Notes under the pieces: generated by a model
What the model was told of the DNA's origin: nothing
The model's database searches: none
What the model saw: only the letters and a program-made list of their open reading frames with translations
Program-made: the position numbers and the translations under genes
Shown here: one piece after another, positions 7,929 to 15,812 of the stretch
How the letters are laid out: the number at the start of each line of letters is the position of its first letter
Position numbering within the stretch: position 1 is the first letter of the stretch
Assembly: GCA_019429275.1 (NCBI GenBank)
Contig: JAHYJC010000040.1
Span: 1 to 40,170, forward strand
DNA length: 40,170 nt
Direction of reading: 5' to 3'
DNA from: Lentimicrobium sp.
GTDB lineage: Bacteria > Bacteroidota > Bacteroidia > Bacteroidales > Lentimicrobiaceae

Positions 7929-8513
7929 TTAAGGTGTTAAGGGTGTGACAGCCGGCAAAAGATAAAGAGTCCATGTTACTTCACCTGTCCCGTCACTGAC
8001 ACCTGTCTCTGTTGCGCCGGGGCTGAGAATTGCCTCTTCAAAGGAGAAAGTCACTGCTCCACCTGAAGGTCCGTTGTAAACAGCTTCAGAGACCTTAACC
8101 CAGTTGCCGGAATTGTCCCTGGCATAAATAGTTGTAATGTCATTCTGCACATTGATTCTCGGCTCTATAACAATGTAAGTTTGCCCTCCACCTTTTTCAA
8201 TGCGTCCTTCAGGTGCCAGGCCCCAGTTTCCGGAGCGGGTGATTTTGGAATCTCCGTCTTCCAGGACATATTCACCTGAATAGCTGATAATGCCCGTTGA
8301 AATTACTACCTTGCCTGTCCTGAATATTGATATTTCCATATCAGTTGAGGTGGTCCAGTCAGGAAAGGTATTGATATATTCAACAGTGAGCAATCCGTCA
8401 TAATCTTCTTCAAACATTTGTTCCTCCTCTTTTGATTTTGAGCATCCTGATGCCAGGAGACAGAAGATAAGCAGGTTAAAACCTGTAATTCTAATTATGC
8501 CTTTCATTTTCAT
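7929..8513 (-). CDS. Lipoprotein of unknown function
   Basis: The preferred start at 8513 (MKMKGIIRI) gives a lipoprotein signal with lipobox LASGC; the open frame extends to 8558 without adding a signal. The mature protein, about 170 residues, has an acidic stretch (EEEQMFEEDYD) after the anchor, a common spacing tag in Bacteroidota surface lipoproteins. A single beta-rich domain follows. I do not recognise a family. It lies between the OmpA-like gene (91 bp gap) and the DUF4412-like gene (17 bp gap). Confidence 0.75.
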   Translation of the reverse strand: MKMKGIIRITGFNLLIFCLLASGCSKSKEEEQMFEEDYDGLLTVEYINTFPDWTTSTDMEISIFRTGKVVISTGIISYSGEYVLEDGDSKITRSGNWGLAPEGRIEKGGGQTYIVIEPRINVQNDITTIYARDNSGNWVKVSEAVYNGPSGGAVTFSFEEAILSPGATETGVSDGTGEVTWTLYLLPAVTPLTP

Positions 8514-8604
8514 TTTATTTACCGGGTTATTTACATTTTTTAAAAATTTGCTTCGCACATTTGTTCAGGTGCTCGGCATAACTCAGGCAAGTTTGGCTCA
8601 GCAC

Positions 8605-9861
8605 TCACTGTTTCACAAACTCCACCCTGCGGTTGTTGGCTTTTCCTTCGGCTGTGCTGTTGGTATCGAGGGGTTTGCTTTCGCCCCAGCCGGTATAAGT
8701 GAGGCGCCCGCTGTCAATTCCAAGGTTAACAAGTGTGCTGACAACGGTGGCAGCCCGCTGTTCTGAAAGTGTTTGGTTGTATATGTCGCTCCCGTCACTG
8801 TCTGTATGTCCTTCCACGCTGAAACTAATGCCGGGATTTTTTTTCATTAGGTCGGCTATCTCATTGATGATGCCCATTGACTCGGGCTTAAGCGTGGCTT
8901 TGTTTACGTTAAAGCGTATGCCATTGGAAATGATCTTTCCATCCTGCATTAATTTGTCGTAAAGTTTTTGACCTCCTGCGGCAATGCGGATGTTTTTAAT
9001 GTAAAAGTTAAGGGGTTTGGTATTGAGGATTTCTACGGTAAACCCCGTTGGATTGAACCCGAGATTTGGAATATTCAGCATGCGCTCAGCGTCGTAGTAG
9101 ACCTTTAATGCCCGAATATTAAACCCAATGGAGATGTGCCGCCAGAAAGGTTTGTCATGATTGTACCAGAGTTGTTTGCCGGGAATGATTTTTTCACTTT
9201 TCATTCCGGAAATCCCTCCCGGAAAAAGACTGATTTTATTTAAAGGCGATCCTTTCTGATTTTTCAGATCGTACAAGTGCACAAAATATTTTGCTGAATG
9301 TGGCTCTTTATCATAATAAACATCAAATTCAATGGTGAAAATATCCGGCAGATAGTCTTTGTCAGGATCTTTTATATAAGGAATAATGCTGCTTGCGCCA
9401 TCTCTGAACATGATAACTTTTTCCTCCCCGAATTCAGCAATTTCTACATTGCCTTTAACCAGATCCCACCGCGAAGGGAACTCTCCGTTTTCCTCATCAG
9501 CCAGGTTGTCTTCAAATATTACCCTGTCACCCGGAATAAAATCATATTTAGACCAATACAGGGTGGGCCCTTCGGCTGGCTTGTCCTGCGATCCTTCCGT
9601 ATGCTCATCTCCCGGTTGCGATTGCCCTGATTCTTCTGCCTGGCTTTTATTTCTGTTTTTCTTTTTGCGGAAAATATCACCAAGTCCCTCTTCCACTTTG
9701 TCAAGACTTTTATCTATCGCCTGATCTGTTTTTTTGTTTGCCCTTTGGTTTACCTTTCTTTCTACCTTTTTTTCCACGTCCACTTTTACCTGCGATTTTG
9801 CAGGAGTTTCCGCCAACAGCAACACTACGGTCGTCAGCAAAAGGGAAGCTAATATTTTCAT
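8605..9861 (-). CDS. OmpA-family cell-wall-binding protein
   Basis: A signal peptide (cleavage near AKSQ) is followed by a highly charged Lys/Glu/Gln-rich segment (residues about 25-95), probably helical. A jelly-roll-like beta domain comes next (about 95-300). The end is a C-terminal OmpA domain (about 307-418) with the peptidoglycan-binding motif: VEGHTDSDGSDIYNQTLSEQ, then the arginines of NNRRVEF. It should anchor the outer membrane or a surface complex to the cell wall. The gene overlaps the upstream HTH gene by ATGA, so the regulator and this protein are translationally coupled. The length of 418 residues is typical for OmpA proteins with an added N-terminal domain. Confidence 0.9.
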   Translation of the reverse strand: MKILASLLLTTVVLLLAETPAKSQVKVDVEKKVERKVNQRANKKTDQAIDKSLDKVEEGLGDIFRKKKNRNKSQAEESGQSQPGDEHTEGSQDKPAEGPTLYWSKYDFIPGDRVIFEDNLADEENGEFPSRWDLVKGNVEIAEFGEEKVIMFRDGASSIIPYIKDPDKDYLPDIFTIEFDVYYDKEPHSAKYFVHLYDLKNQKGSPLNKISLFPGGISGMKSEKIIPGKQLWYNHDKPFWRHISIGFNIRALKVYYDAERMLNIPNLGFNPTGFTVEILNTKPLNFYIKNIRIAAGGQKLYDKLMQDGKIISNGIRFNVNKATLKPESMGIINEIADLMKKNPGISFSVEGHTDSDGSDIYNQTLSEQRAATVVSTLVNLGIDSGRLTYTGWGESKPLDTNSTAEGKANNRRVEFVKQ

Positions 9862-10073
9862 GATTGTTTGTTTTTGATTTTTTTATTGAAATTATTGATG
9901 GCTTCAATACGGTTTCTTGCATGAAGTTTTTTGTATATCTTTTTCAGGTGATATTTAACGGTATTTACCGAAATGCCTGTTGCTTCGGAAATGGCCTGAT
10001 TCGAATTTCCACCTTGAAGAAGACAAAGAATCTGTTCTTCCAAAGCTGAAATTGAAGAGATGGTTTCCAACAC
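9858..10073 (-). CDS. Short stand-alone LuxR-type HTH protein
   Basis: The product has only 71 residues, nearly all of it a GerE/LuxR DNA-binding domain: SNQAISEATGISVNTVKYHL, then KKIYKKLHARNRIEAI. It has no sensor or receiver domain. It closely resembles the C-terminal HTH of the TPR regulator encoded just upstream (NTVKFHIKNIYIKL). Its stop overlaps the ATG of the OmpA-like gene. It may regulate this surface operon, alone or as a modulator of the larger regulator; that is inference. A truncated paralogue is the alternative. Confidence 0.8.
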   Translation of the reverse strand: MLETISSISALEEQILCLLQGGNSNQAISEATGISVNTVKYHLKKIYKKLHARNRIEAINNFNKKIKNKQS

Positions 10074-10119
10074 TTTTTTCTATTTTCCGACTAATTTCGG
10101 TAATAAAATGGCAGGATGT

Positions 10120-10137
10120 ACTACCCGAAAGGGTAGT
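10120..10137. other. Hairpin between the two LuxR-type regulator genes
   Basis: A perfect 7-bp stem ACTACCC / GGGTAGT closes a GAAA loop (plus-strand reading). It lies just after the stop of the TPR regulator and 47 bases before the short HTH gene. It could end part of the transcription of the first gene or protect an mRNA end. There is no T-run on the minus strand. Confidence 0.4.
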
Positions 10138-10144
10138 TTTGGGA

Positions 10145-11674
10145 TTAATTATCAGGAGGGGTTTTGTTTTCGTTACAGAGTAACAGTGCCTCCATGCGGT
10201 TTTTTACGTTCAGCTTGATGTAGATATTTTTAATATGGAATTTTACGGTATTTTCTGATATAAAGAGTTTTTCTGCAATTTTTGCATAGGGGCAACCCAG
10301 TCCGAGGTGATACAATATTTCGCTTTCACGGGTAGTTAGCCCCCATTTATCAGTATATGTTTCCTGTGGCGGCTGATTTAGATCGTCTTCTTTTTTTTCA
10401 ATCAGCAGAAAATGCTGCAGTTCTGTTCTCATCTGCTTGAGATTCTGGTTTTTATTCCGCATTGCCGACCAGCCTGTAATTGAAATGAGCAGACCCGAAA
10501 GCACAAGCATTCCAATGATGAGCCATTGCAAGCGCAACCTGTTATCCTTCAATTGATTGGCCTGCCTTAACAGGAGAATCTGTTGTTCCTTTTTTTCTGC
10601 TTCGTATTGTGTTAACAGATTCATTACTGTTTCCCGGCTTTTGTCTTCATTGATGCGGTTCTGCAATTCAATATGCTTCTCAAAATGCCTGAGTGCTTCG
10701 CCGGAATTGCCTGACATTTTAAAAAGCTGATAGTAGGTTCTGTAGATCCCCGATAAATCGCTGATCCAGCCGGTATCACATAATGCATATGCCTTGTCAG
10801 TCAGCTGAATTCCCTTTGTTGGATTTTTCATCAGGGCATAGGTTTCAGCCATGCCGCGGTAGGAATTCATCATACCATAGGTGTCGCCAATCTGCCGGTC
10901 AATCTCCAGCCCCTTCATTTTTAATTCCAATGCTTCGTTGTACCTGTTTTGTTTTTCGAGTACCGAAGCCATATTTGAATAACCAACAGATTCACCTTTG
11001 TTGTAGCTGTTTTCTTTTGAAAGATCAATCAAATGCTGGTAAAAGAAGGCTGCAGAATCAAGATTTCCGGAGAGCTCAAAAAGATAAGCTGTTTCATTGT
11101 ATATATTTGCAATGATTTTGTAATCGGCTATTCCCGGAATGAGCCGGATTGCACGGCGACAATACTGCCGTGCTTCATCGAAACGCCTGAGCACACGTAG
11201 CAGCTGCGCCATATTTCTTGCGCCGCGTGCTCGCCGGAGCGTATCCATAGTTTCCTCAACAAGCATAAAGGCTTCCAGATAGAAGTAAAAGGCGGAATCT
11301 CGTTTCCCGGTATATTCATAGGTTTTTCCCATACCAGTCAGAGCGTCGCTTTTCAGCTCTTTTTCTGCTGTTTCTTTTAAAGTTTTCCTGAACCAGGGCC
11401 GGGCCTGCCTGTATTTGCCGGAATGCATAAGGCTGTTGCCGGTTTTGTAATGGAGGCGGTTCTTATCATCCTGCTCCAGACGCTCCCTTGAATCATGCAA
11501 AATTTTTTGATAAAGTGACACGGCATCGTCGTGTTTCTCAATCAGGGCAAGTGAATCTGCTATTATTTCAGTGTTCTGATAAGAAACAGGCAGGCTTTGT
11601 GCGTTGGCTCTATGGGCGCAATTCCATCCTGAAAGAACTAATAGAAAAGAGGTTATATGCCTGAGAATCCACAT
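10145..11674 (-). CDS. TPR sensor protein with C-terminal LuxR-type HTH
   Basis: The preferred start is ATG 11674 (MWILRHITSFLLVLSG, signal cleavage near ANAQ). A promoter at 11708-11739 lies inside the longer open frame and would make the upstream ATG untranslated. The mature protein has about eight tetratricopeptide units (residues 30-350), a coiled-coil, one membrane helix (WLIIGMLVLSGLLISITGW, near 385-405) and a LuxR-type HTH at the end (about 445-508, ISENTVKFHIKNIY). This is the common one-component TPR-LuxR architecture of Bacteroidota: periplasmic TPRs sense something and the cytoplasmic HTH binds DNA. The signal is unknown. The adjacent surface operon is its likely target. Confidence 0.88.
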   Translation of the reverse strand: MWILRHITSFLLVLSGWNCAHRANAQSLPVSYQNTEIIADSLALIEKHDDAVSLYQKILHDSRERLEQDDKNRLHYKTGNSLMHSGKYRQARPWFRKTLKETAEKELKSDALTGMGKTYEYTGKRDSAFYFYLEAFMLVEETMDTLRRARGARNMAQLLRVLRRFDEARQYCRRAIRLIPGIADYKIIANIYNETAYLFELSGNLDSAAFFYQHLIDLSKENSYNKGESVGYSNMASVLEKQNRYNEALELKMKGLEIDRQIGDTYGMMNSYRGMAETYALMKNPTKGIQLTDKAYALCDTGWISDLSGIYRTYYQLFKMSGNSGEALRHFEKHIELQNRINEDKSRETVMNLLTQYEAEKKEQQILLLRQANQLKDNRLRLQWLIIGMLVLSGLLISITGWSAMRNKNQNLKQMRTELQHFLLIEKKEDDLNQPPQETYTDKWGLTTRESEILYHLGLGCPYAKIAEKLFISENTVKFHIKNIYIKLNVKNRMEALLLCNENKTPPDN

Positions 11675-11707
11675 AGAAATAAGATGGGAATAAGCCGGGT
11701 TGTTTTT

Positions 11708-11739
11708 CAAAATTAATAAATGAGTTTGCAAAAAGCAAA
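11708..11739 (-). promoter_or_regulatory. Promoter of the TPR-LuxR regulator
   Basis: On the minus strand TTTG (11739-11736) is followed after 20 bases by TAATTTTG (11715-11708), close to the Bacteroidota consensus TTTG-N19-TAnnTTTG. Transcription would begin near 11702, about 28 bases before ATG 11674. The rest of the gap up to 11968 is AT-rich with no other feature that I can support. Confidence 0.65.
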
Positions 11740-11968
11740 CTTTCAGCAAGTGGCCTGCACAGATATTCCTGTTTATCCCTTCCAGAGTTTATTTTTAAAT
11801 TGTGATTTAGTACATATCCAGAATTTAAACAAATTGATTATGAGTATAATATACCAATAACTAAGTTTCATCTATCGCCAAAAAAAATATAGCTTATTAT
11901 AACACTCGTACCTTAAATGAAAAAGTACCAGTTTGCCAGTAAGAATCATTCAGTGGCATCTTAAAATA

Positions 11969-12568
11969 AACAGGCCCGTGAAATTTCACAGGCCTGTTAA
12001 AGAAAAATATGCACGCATTTATTCTTTGATAAATTTCTTCAGAACTGTTTGCGAACCATTGTCTGCGCCGATGTAGTAGATGCCTCCTGAAAGTTTTCCA
12101 AGGTTGATTTCTGCCTGATTCTGATCAATATCAAAATCATCAAAAATTCTGCCGAAAGCATCATAAATTTTGATATTAACTTTTGAAACCGGGCCACTCA
12201 GGCGGATATTCAGAATATCTGTCACAGGATTCGGGTAGGCCTCTATGTTAAAGGCATTCATCTTTTCAGCAACAGCCGGTCCGCTGCTGATCATTATAGT
12301 ATAGTCTTCAACTTCTCCTTCCGGAAAGATTTCACAGGGCGTTGGGGATCCTCCATTTTTCATTGTAATCCGCATACGCGTCTGCCCTGAAAATCCTGAG
12401 GGAATTGTTAAAGTGCCGGTAACAACGCCTTTTTTGTTATTGGCGGTAAAAACCTGCTCACCTGAATCATCAAAGTCTCCGTCGGCATTAAAGTCAATCC
12501 AGATTCTCCAAAATTCACGCTGTGTGCTGTTTGATGGAGTGAGTATGACATTGTTTGTTGAACCTGAT
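11969..12568 (-). repeat. 600-bp direct repeat, copy B (within the full-length T9SS gene)
   Basis: This is the parent of copy A at 4309-4908. It comprises the imperfect palindromic hairpin at 11969-11998 (one stem mismatch), the sorting domain and half of the last GEVED domain. The hairpin lies 20 bases past the stop codon and is the likely terminator of the large gene. Confidence 0.9.
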
Positions 12569-15234
12569 GCCAGCCCGGCTGTTAAATTTGTGAAATCAGA
12601 ATAGAGTGATGCCCCGGATGGGTTTGAAAATGAGGAAATGGCCACACCGGAGATCCACCCGGCAGCATTGCTGCTGCTCTGCGAGACGCAATATTCTCCG
12701 GTTCCGCCCCCGGCTGTCACGGTGATATATCCGCTGATGGTTTTGGTATCTGAACCGGAATTATTGAGAACAGTGAGTGTAACAGTATAGCTGCCTTCGG
12801 TTTCGTAAAGTACTGCCGGATTTTGAACAGTACTGCTTGGCGGGGTTCCCCCTTCAAATGTCCATGCCCATGAAACCGGGTTATTTGTTGAAAGGTCGGT
12901 AAACTGCACGCTTCCTCCTGCAGCCAATGTAGTAGGTGTACCAGTGAAGTTAGCAACCGGAGGTTGAGGAACAGGCGTTTCAAACACCAGAATATAATCT
13001 TCCACCTCTCCATAAGTGAATTGCTCACATGACGCAGGTATCGCGTTGTATTTCATGGCAACCCGCATTCTGGCTTCTCCGGTCAATCCTGCAGGAATGG
13101 CAATAGTGCCTGTTACACTTCCTTTTCTGCGATCGGCTGAAAAGGCAGTTTCTCCACTATCATTAAAATCACCGTCCATATTATAATCGATCCAGACCCG
13201 CCAGTATTCGCTTCTTAATCTGCCAATGTATCCCAGGCCCAGCGCAAGGTCATAGGTCTGGCCGCTTTCCAATGCGAACGGCGTATTGGTGAAATCGCCA
13301 TACCCACTGTTATTTCCCGAAGTTATTGTGTTTGATCCGAGGCTGACACTGTTGATCCATTCCAGTGAAGTATTGCTTCCAGCAGAGCTACAATAGGTAA
13401 TTACAAACGGAGTTACAGTAATATAACCTGATTTTGTAATGGCGTCAGTGCCCGCGCTGTTTGAAACAATCAGGCTGACATCATAGGTACCAATACCGGG
13501 GTATGTGACAACAGGATTTCTTTCACTGCTGGATGAAGGGGTTCCACCCGGGAATGTCCAGTCCCAGCTTGTGGGATTGTTTGATGACTGATCGATAAAA
13601 CTAACCGTCTGTCCTTCCATAATTGAAACCGGACTTCCTGAGAAATTGGCTACCGGAGCAACCACTACCGGAGGCGCGAAAGTGAATGATGCAATTCTCG
13701 TTACCCAGTTCCACCCCCCGTTTGAGTATTCTGTGGTGTACCAGAAAGTGGCATCATCAGAAGGGTCGATCGACATCATCGAGTAGTCGCCCCAGCGATT
13801 TACACCGGTTTGTGATTTGGTTCCGCCAACAATGCTTGTTTCGCTTACGTCAAGGATCCCTGTTCCCGAATTGGCCGCTGTTTGTCCGGCGAAACGTATG
13901 GAAGGATAAGTAGAGGTTCCTGAAACCGAATAGCCTACCCCAATGTCTCCGTTTCCGTTCATGGCTATACTGCCCATCCATCGGTTGTTTCCGTCGGCCG
14001 GGGCAAAAGTCCCCTGCTGGTAGATACTCCACCCGCTGCCGTAATTCCGCAGCTCGTACCAGCGGACACCTGCACGGCCTGTGCCATTGGCATTGACGCT
14101 GTGGTTGGTAAGCATTACTTCATAACTGCCAAAGTTGCGGTACTGTAACCGGTACATCAGGCGTGAGTCCAGCGGGTCAAGGGTTTGAGAGGTGCCTGGC
14201 TGGTTGATAACTATGCCGCTGTATGAGAAGGATTGGGTGGTGAGTGTTTTTACAAGGGAGACCGATGAATTTCCGGTATTGGCCCAGTCAATATCGGCTT
14301 CCCAGATGCGCAGTGTGTTGGCGCCAATGTTGGCCAGGTAGTTGGGCTTGCCGGTTGGCTGAGTGGGCCCGTCGGCATCGGCAGGAAGAAGACTCCCGTA
14401 ACTTGTCCCCAGGTTAAAGAAAAGCATCTGTGCATTGGCGTTACCACTGATCATGGCTGAGCGGTCAAGCACACAAACCCCGGCTCCCGCAAAGCTTAGA
14501 CTGCGTGGGGCAAACTGGTTGATGGTGAAATAATAGCCATCGGGCCAAACGCCGAATTTAGGATAGTCGGGCATGTTGGCGAATTCATAAGCATATCGGT
14601 ACCAGGCGCCGGTCGGGTCTCCTGTCTGCGAAACGGCCACCAGCTCGTAAAAGGGGCCGCTGGGATAATTGGGCAAAGAAAACTGCGAAGCAATCCAGCG
14701 GTCGGCATATTCATCATATAAAACGATGGGATCTCCGTTGTTGGTTCCGGTCCAGGGGCCGGTAAAACCACTCCAGAGTGTACTGCTCAAGGCTGGGCCA
14801 TAAAGTGAATTGCCGTTTTTGTCCCATATCCGGAATGAAAGGTTTACCATTTGCATATAATGGTTTGGCCCGACATCTCCCTGTGTATCGGGAGGAGCCA
14901 CACCACTGCTGTTCGACAGCCCGCTGAAATTCTTTCCGATGGTGGCTGTTGACCTGTCACCGGATGAGTAATCCTGCAGCACTGGGTCTGGACCGGTCCA
15001 GGCAGACTCAGTTTTAAATTCTTCCAGAAAACCGTCTTTATTTGGAATTACTTTTTCTTTCCAGGTTCTGTCAACATAACCTGGTGGTATGGGAGCAATC
15101 TCACTGAGCCTGGGAGAAATGTCAAATCCGATTGGCGTAATGGACTTTTCAGGCCTGACGGTTTGCGCAGTTGTTGTGACGGCCCAGATAAAAAGAACTG
15201 AAGCCAGCATTGTAATGTAGAATTTTACCCTCAT
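12019..15234 (-). CDS. T9SS-secreted multidomain surface protein (PKD and GEVED domains)
   Basis: The 1071-residue protein has a signal peptide (cleavage near TTTAQ). A large N-terminal domain (about 60-520) has Trp/Gly-rich strands that look like a beta-propeller (DPIVLYDEYADRW, PDYPKFGVWPDGYY). It is followed by PKD (about 528-610), GEVED (612-752), PKD (760-843) and GEVED (848-985) domains, and a type A T9SS sorting domain (about 990-1071) ending KKFIKE. It should be exported by the type IX system and attached to or released from the surface. The role is probably adhesion or binding of a polymer; no catalytic motif is obvious. Its 3' 600 bp are duplicated at 4309-4908. Confidence 0.9.
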   Translation of the reverse strand: MRVKFYITMLASVLFIWAVTTTAQTVRPEKSITPIGFDISPRLSEIAPIPPGYVDRTWKEKVIPNKDGFLEEFKTESAWTGPDPVLQDYSSGDRSTATIGKNFSGLSNSSGVAPPDTQGDVGPNHYMQMVNLSFRIWDKNGNSLYGPALSSTLWSGFTGPWTGTNNGDPIVLYDEYADRWIASQFSLPNYPSGPFYELVAVSQTGDPTGAWYRYAYEFANMPDYPKFGVWPDGYYFTINQFAPRSLSFAGAGVCVLDRSAMISGNANAQMLFFNLGTSYGSLLPADADGPTQPTGKPNYLANIGANTLRIWEADIDWANTGNSSVSLVKTLTTQSFSYSGIVINQPGTSQTLDPLDSRLMYRLQYRNFGSYEVMLTNHSVNANGTGRAGVRWYELRNYGSGWSIYQQGTFAPADGNNRWMGSIAMNGNGDIGVGYSVSGTSTYPSIRFAGQTAANSGTGILDVSETSIVGGTKSQTGVNRWGDYSMMSIDPSDDATFWYTTEYSNGGWNWVTRIASFTFAPPVVVAPVANFSGSPVSIMEGQTVSFIDQSSNNPTSWDWTFPGGTPSSSSERNPVVTYPGIGTYDVSLIVSNSAGTDAITKSGYITVTPFVITYCSSAGSNTSLEWINSVSLGSNTITSGNNSGYGDFTNTPFALESGQTYDLALGLGYIGRLRSEYWRVWIDYNMDGDFNDSGETAFSADRRKGSVTGTIAIPAGLTGEARMRVAMKYNAIPASCEQFTYGEVEDYILVFETPVPQPPVANFTGTPTTLAAGGSVQFTDLSTNNPVSWAWTFEGGTPPSSTVQNPAVLYETEGSYTVTLTVLNNSGSDTKTISGYITVTAGGGTGEYCVSQSSSNAAGWISGVAISSFSNPSGASLYSDFTNLTAGLASGSTNNVILTPSNSTQREFWRIWIDFNADGDFDDSGEQVFTANNKKGVVTGTLTIPSGFSGQTRMRITMKNGGSPTPCEIFPEGEVEDYTIMISSGPAVAEKMNAFNIEAYPNPVTDILNIRLSGPVSKVNIKIYDAFGRIFDDFDIDQNQAEINLGKLSGGIYYIGADNGSQTVLKKFIKE

Positions 15235-15812
15235 ATTGAATTGAATTAGTGAAAAAAAAATAATCTATCCCGTCTCTTCTTCTCTTTTACCTTCCAGGTA
15301 ATTTACCACCAACAGTGGTGGTTTAAAAATAAGTGATTTCAATTCTGATGTTCCGTCAGATGTATGTAGTTCGCTTTTGTTGAACGTTGTCTCTTGTCGA
15401 AAACTTTAGCCATATTTCAATCGCGCAGTAAGCCGCTTTATTTGCAACCCGTTTCCTCTGCCGTTTTAACCCTTTATCTGAATTAAGTGTAGGATGCAAG
15501 TCACTATCAGAGTCCGATGCAGATCAAAGTCTAAGCATCTAGATCGATACTGTTAACTGTACAAATTTAAGTTAATATTACGCTGAAAGCAATAGCCTGC
15601 TAAAAATACCTGATTTTTTTGAAATCATCGGAACCAAATCCATTACAAACCGTTTTATCAGGCAATAAACTCCAGACAGCCGAAAAAGCTGGCCGAAACA
15701 GTAAAAACCGAAGGCCACACATACAAACCCTGCCTGCAATGCGAAGCAGGGTTTGTGTTTTTGTAAAATAAGTTGAATTTAGTGTAGTTGGATAAAATTC
15801 TTTTTCCGGCAA
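15235..15812. other. Long intergenic region before the T9SS gene
   Basis: No credible gene is seen; a 70-codon minus-strand frame at 15600-15812 has no family features. A 7-bp hairpin ACCACCA / TGGTGGT with a 4-base loop lies at 15305-15322 in what would be the leader of the T9SS gene. TAAATTTG (15569-15562) fits the -7 consensus but would imply a leader of about 320 bases. A long leader with a hairpin could be regulatory, without further support. Confidence 0.4.
15723..15756. terminator. Strong hairpin, probable terminator after the photolyase-like gene
   Basis: An 11-bp perfect stem ACAAACCCTGC / GCAGGGTTTGT encloses 12 bases. It is followed by GTTTTTG on the plus strand, while on the minus strand a T-run appears only about 15 bases later. 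It lies 57 bases past the stop at 15813 and is the only strong terminator-like structure between the stress block and the T9SS gene. Confidence 0.6.

Noticed and set aside
15600-15812. A 70-codon minus-strand frame after the photolyase-like gene.
   Set aside because: It has no recognisable motif or ribosome site, and it spans the strong hairpin at 15723-15756.
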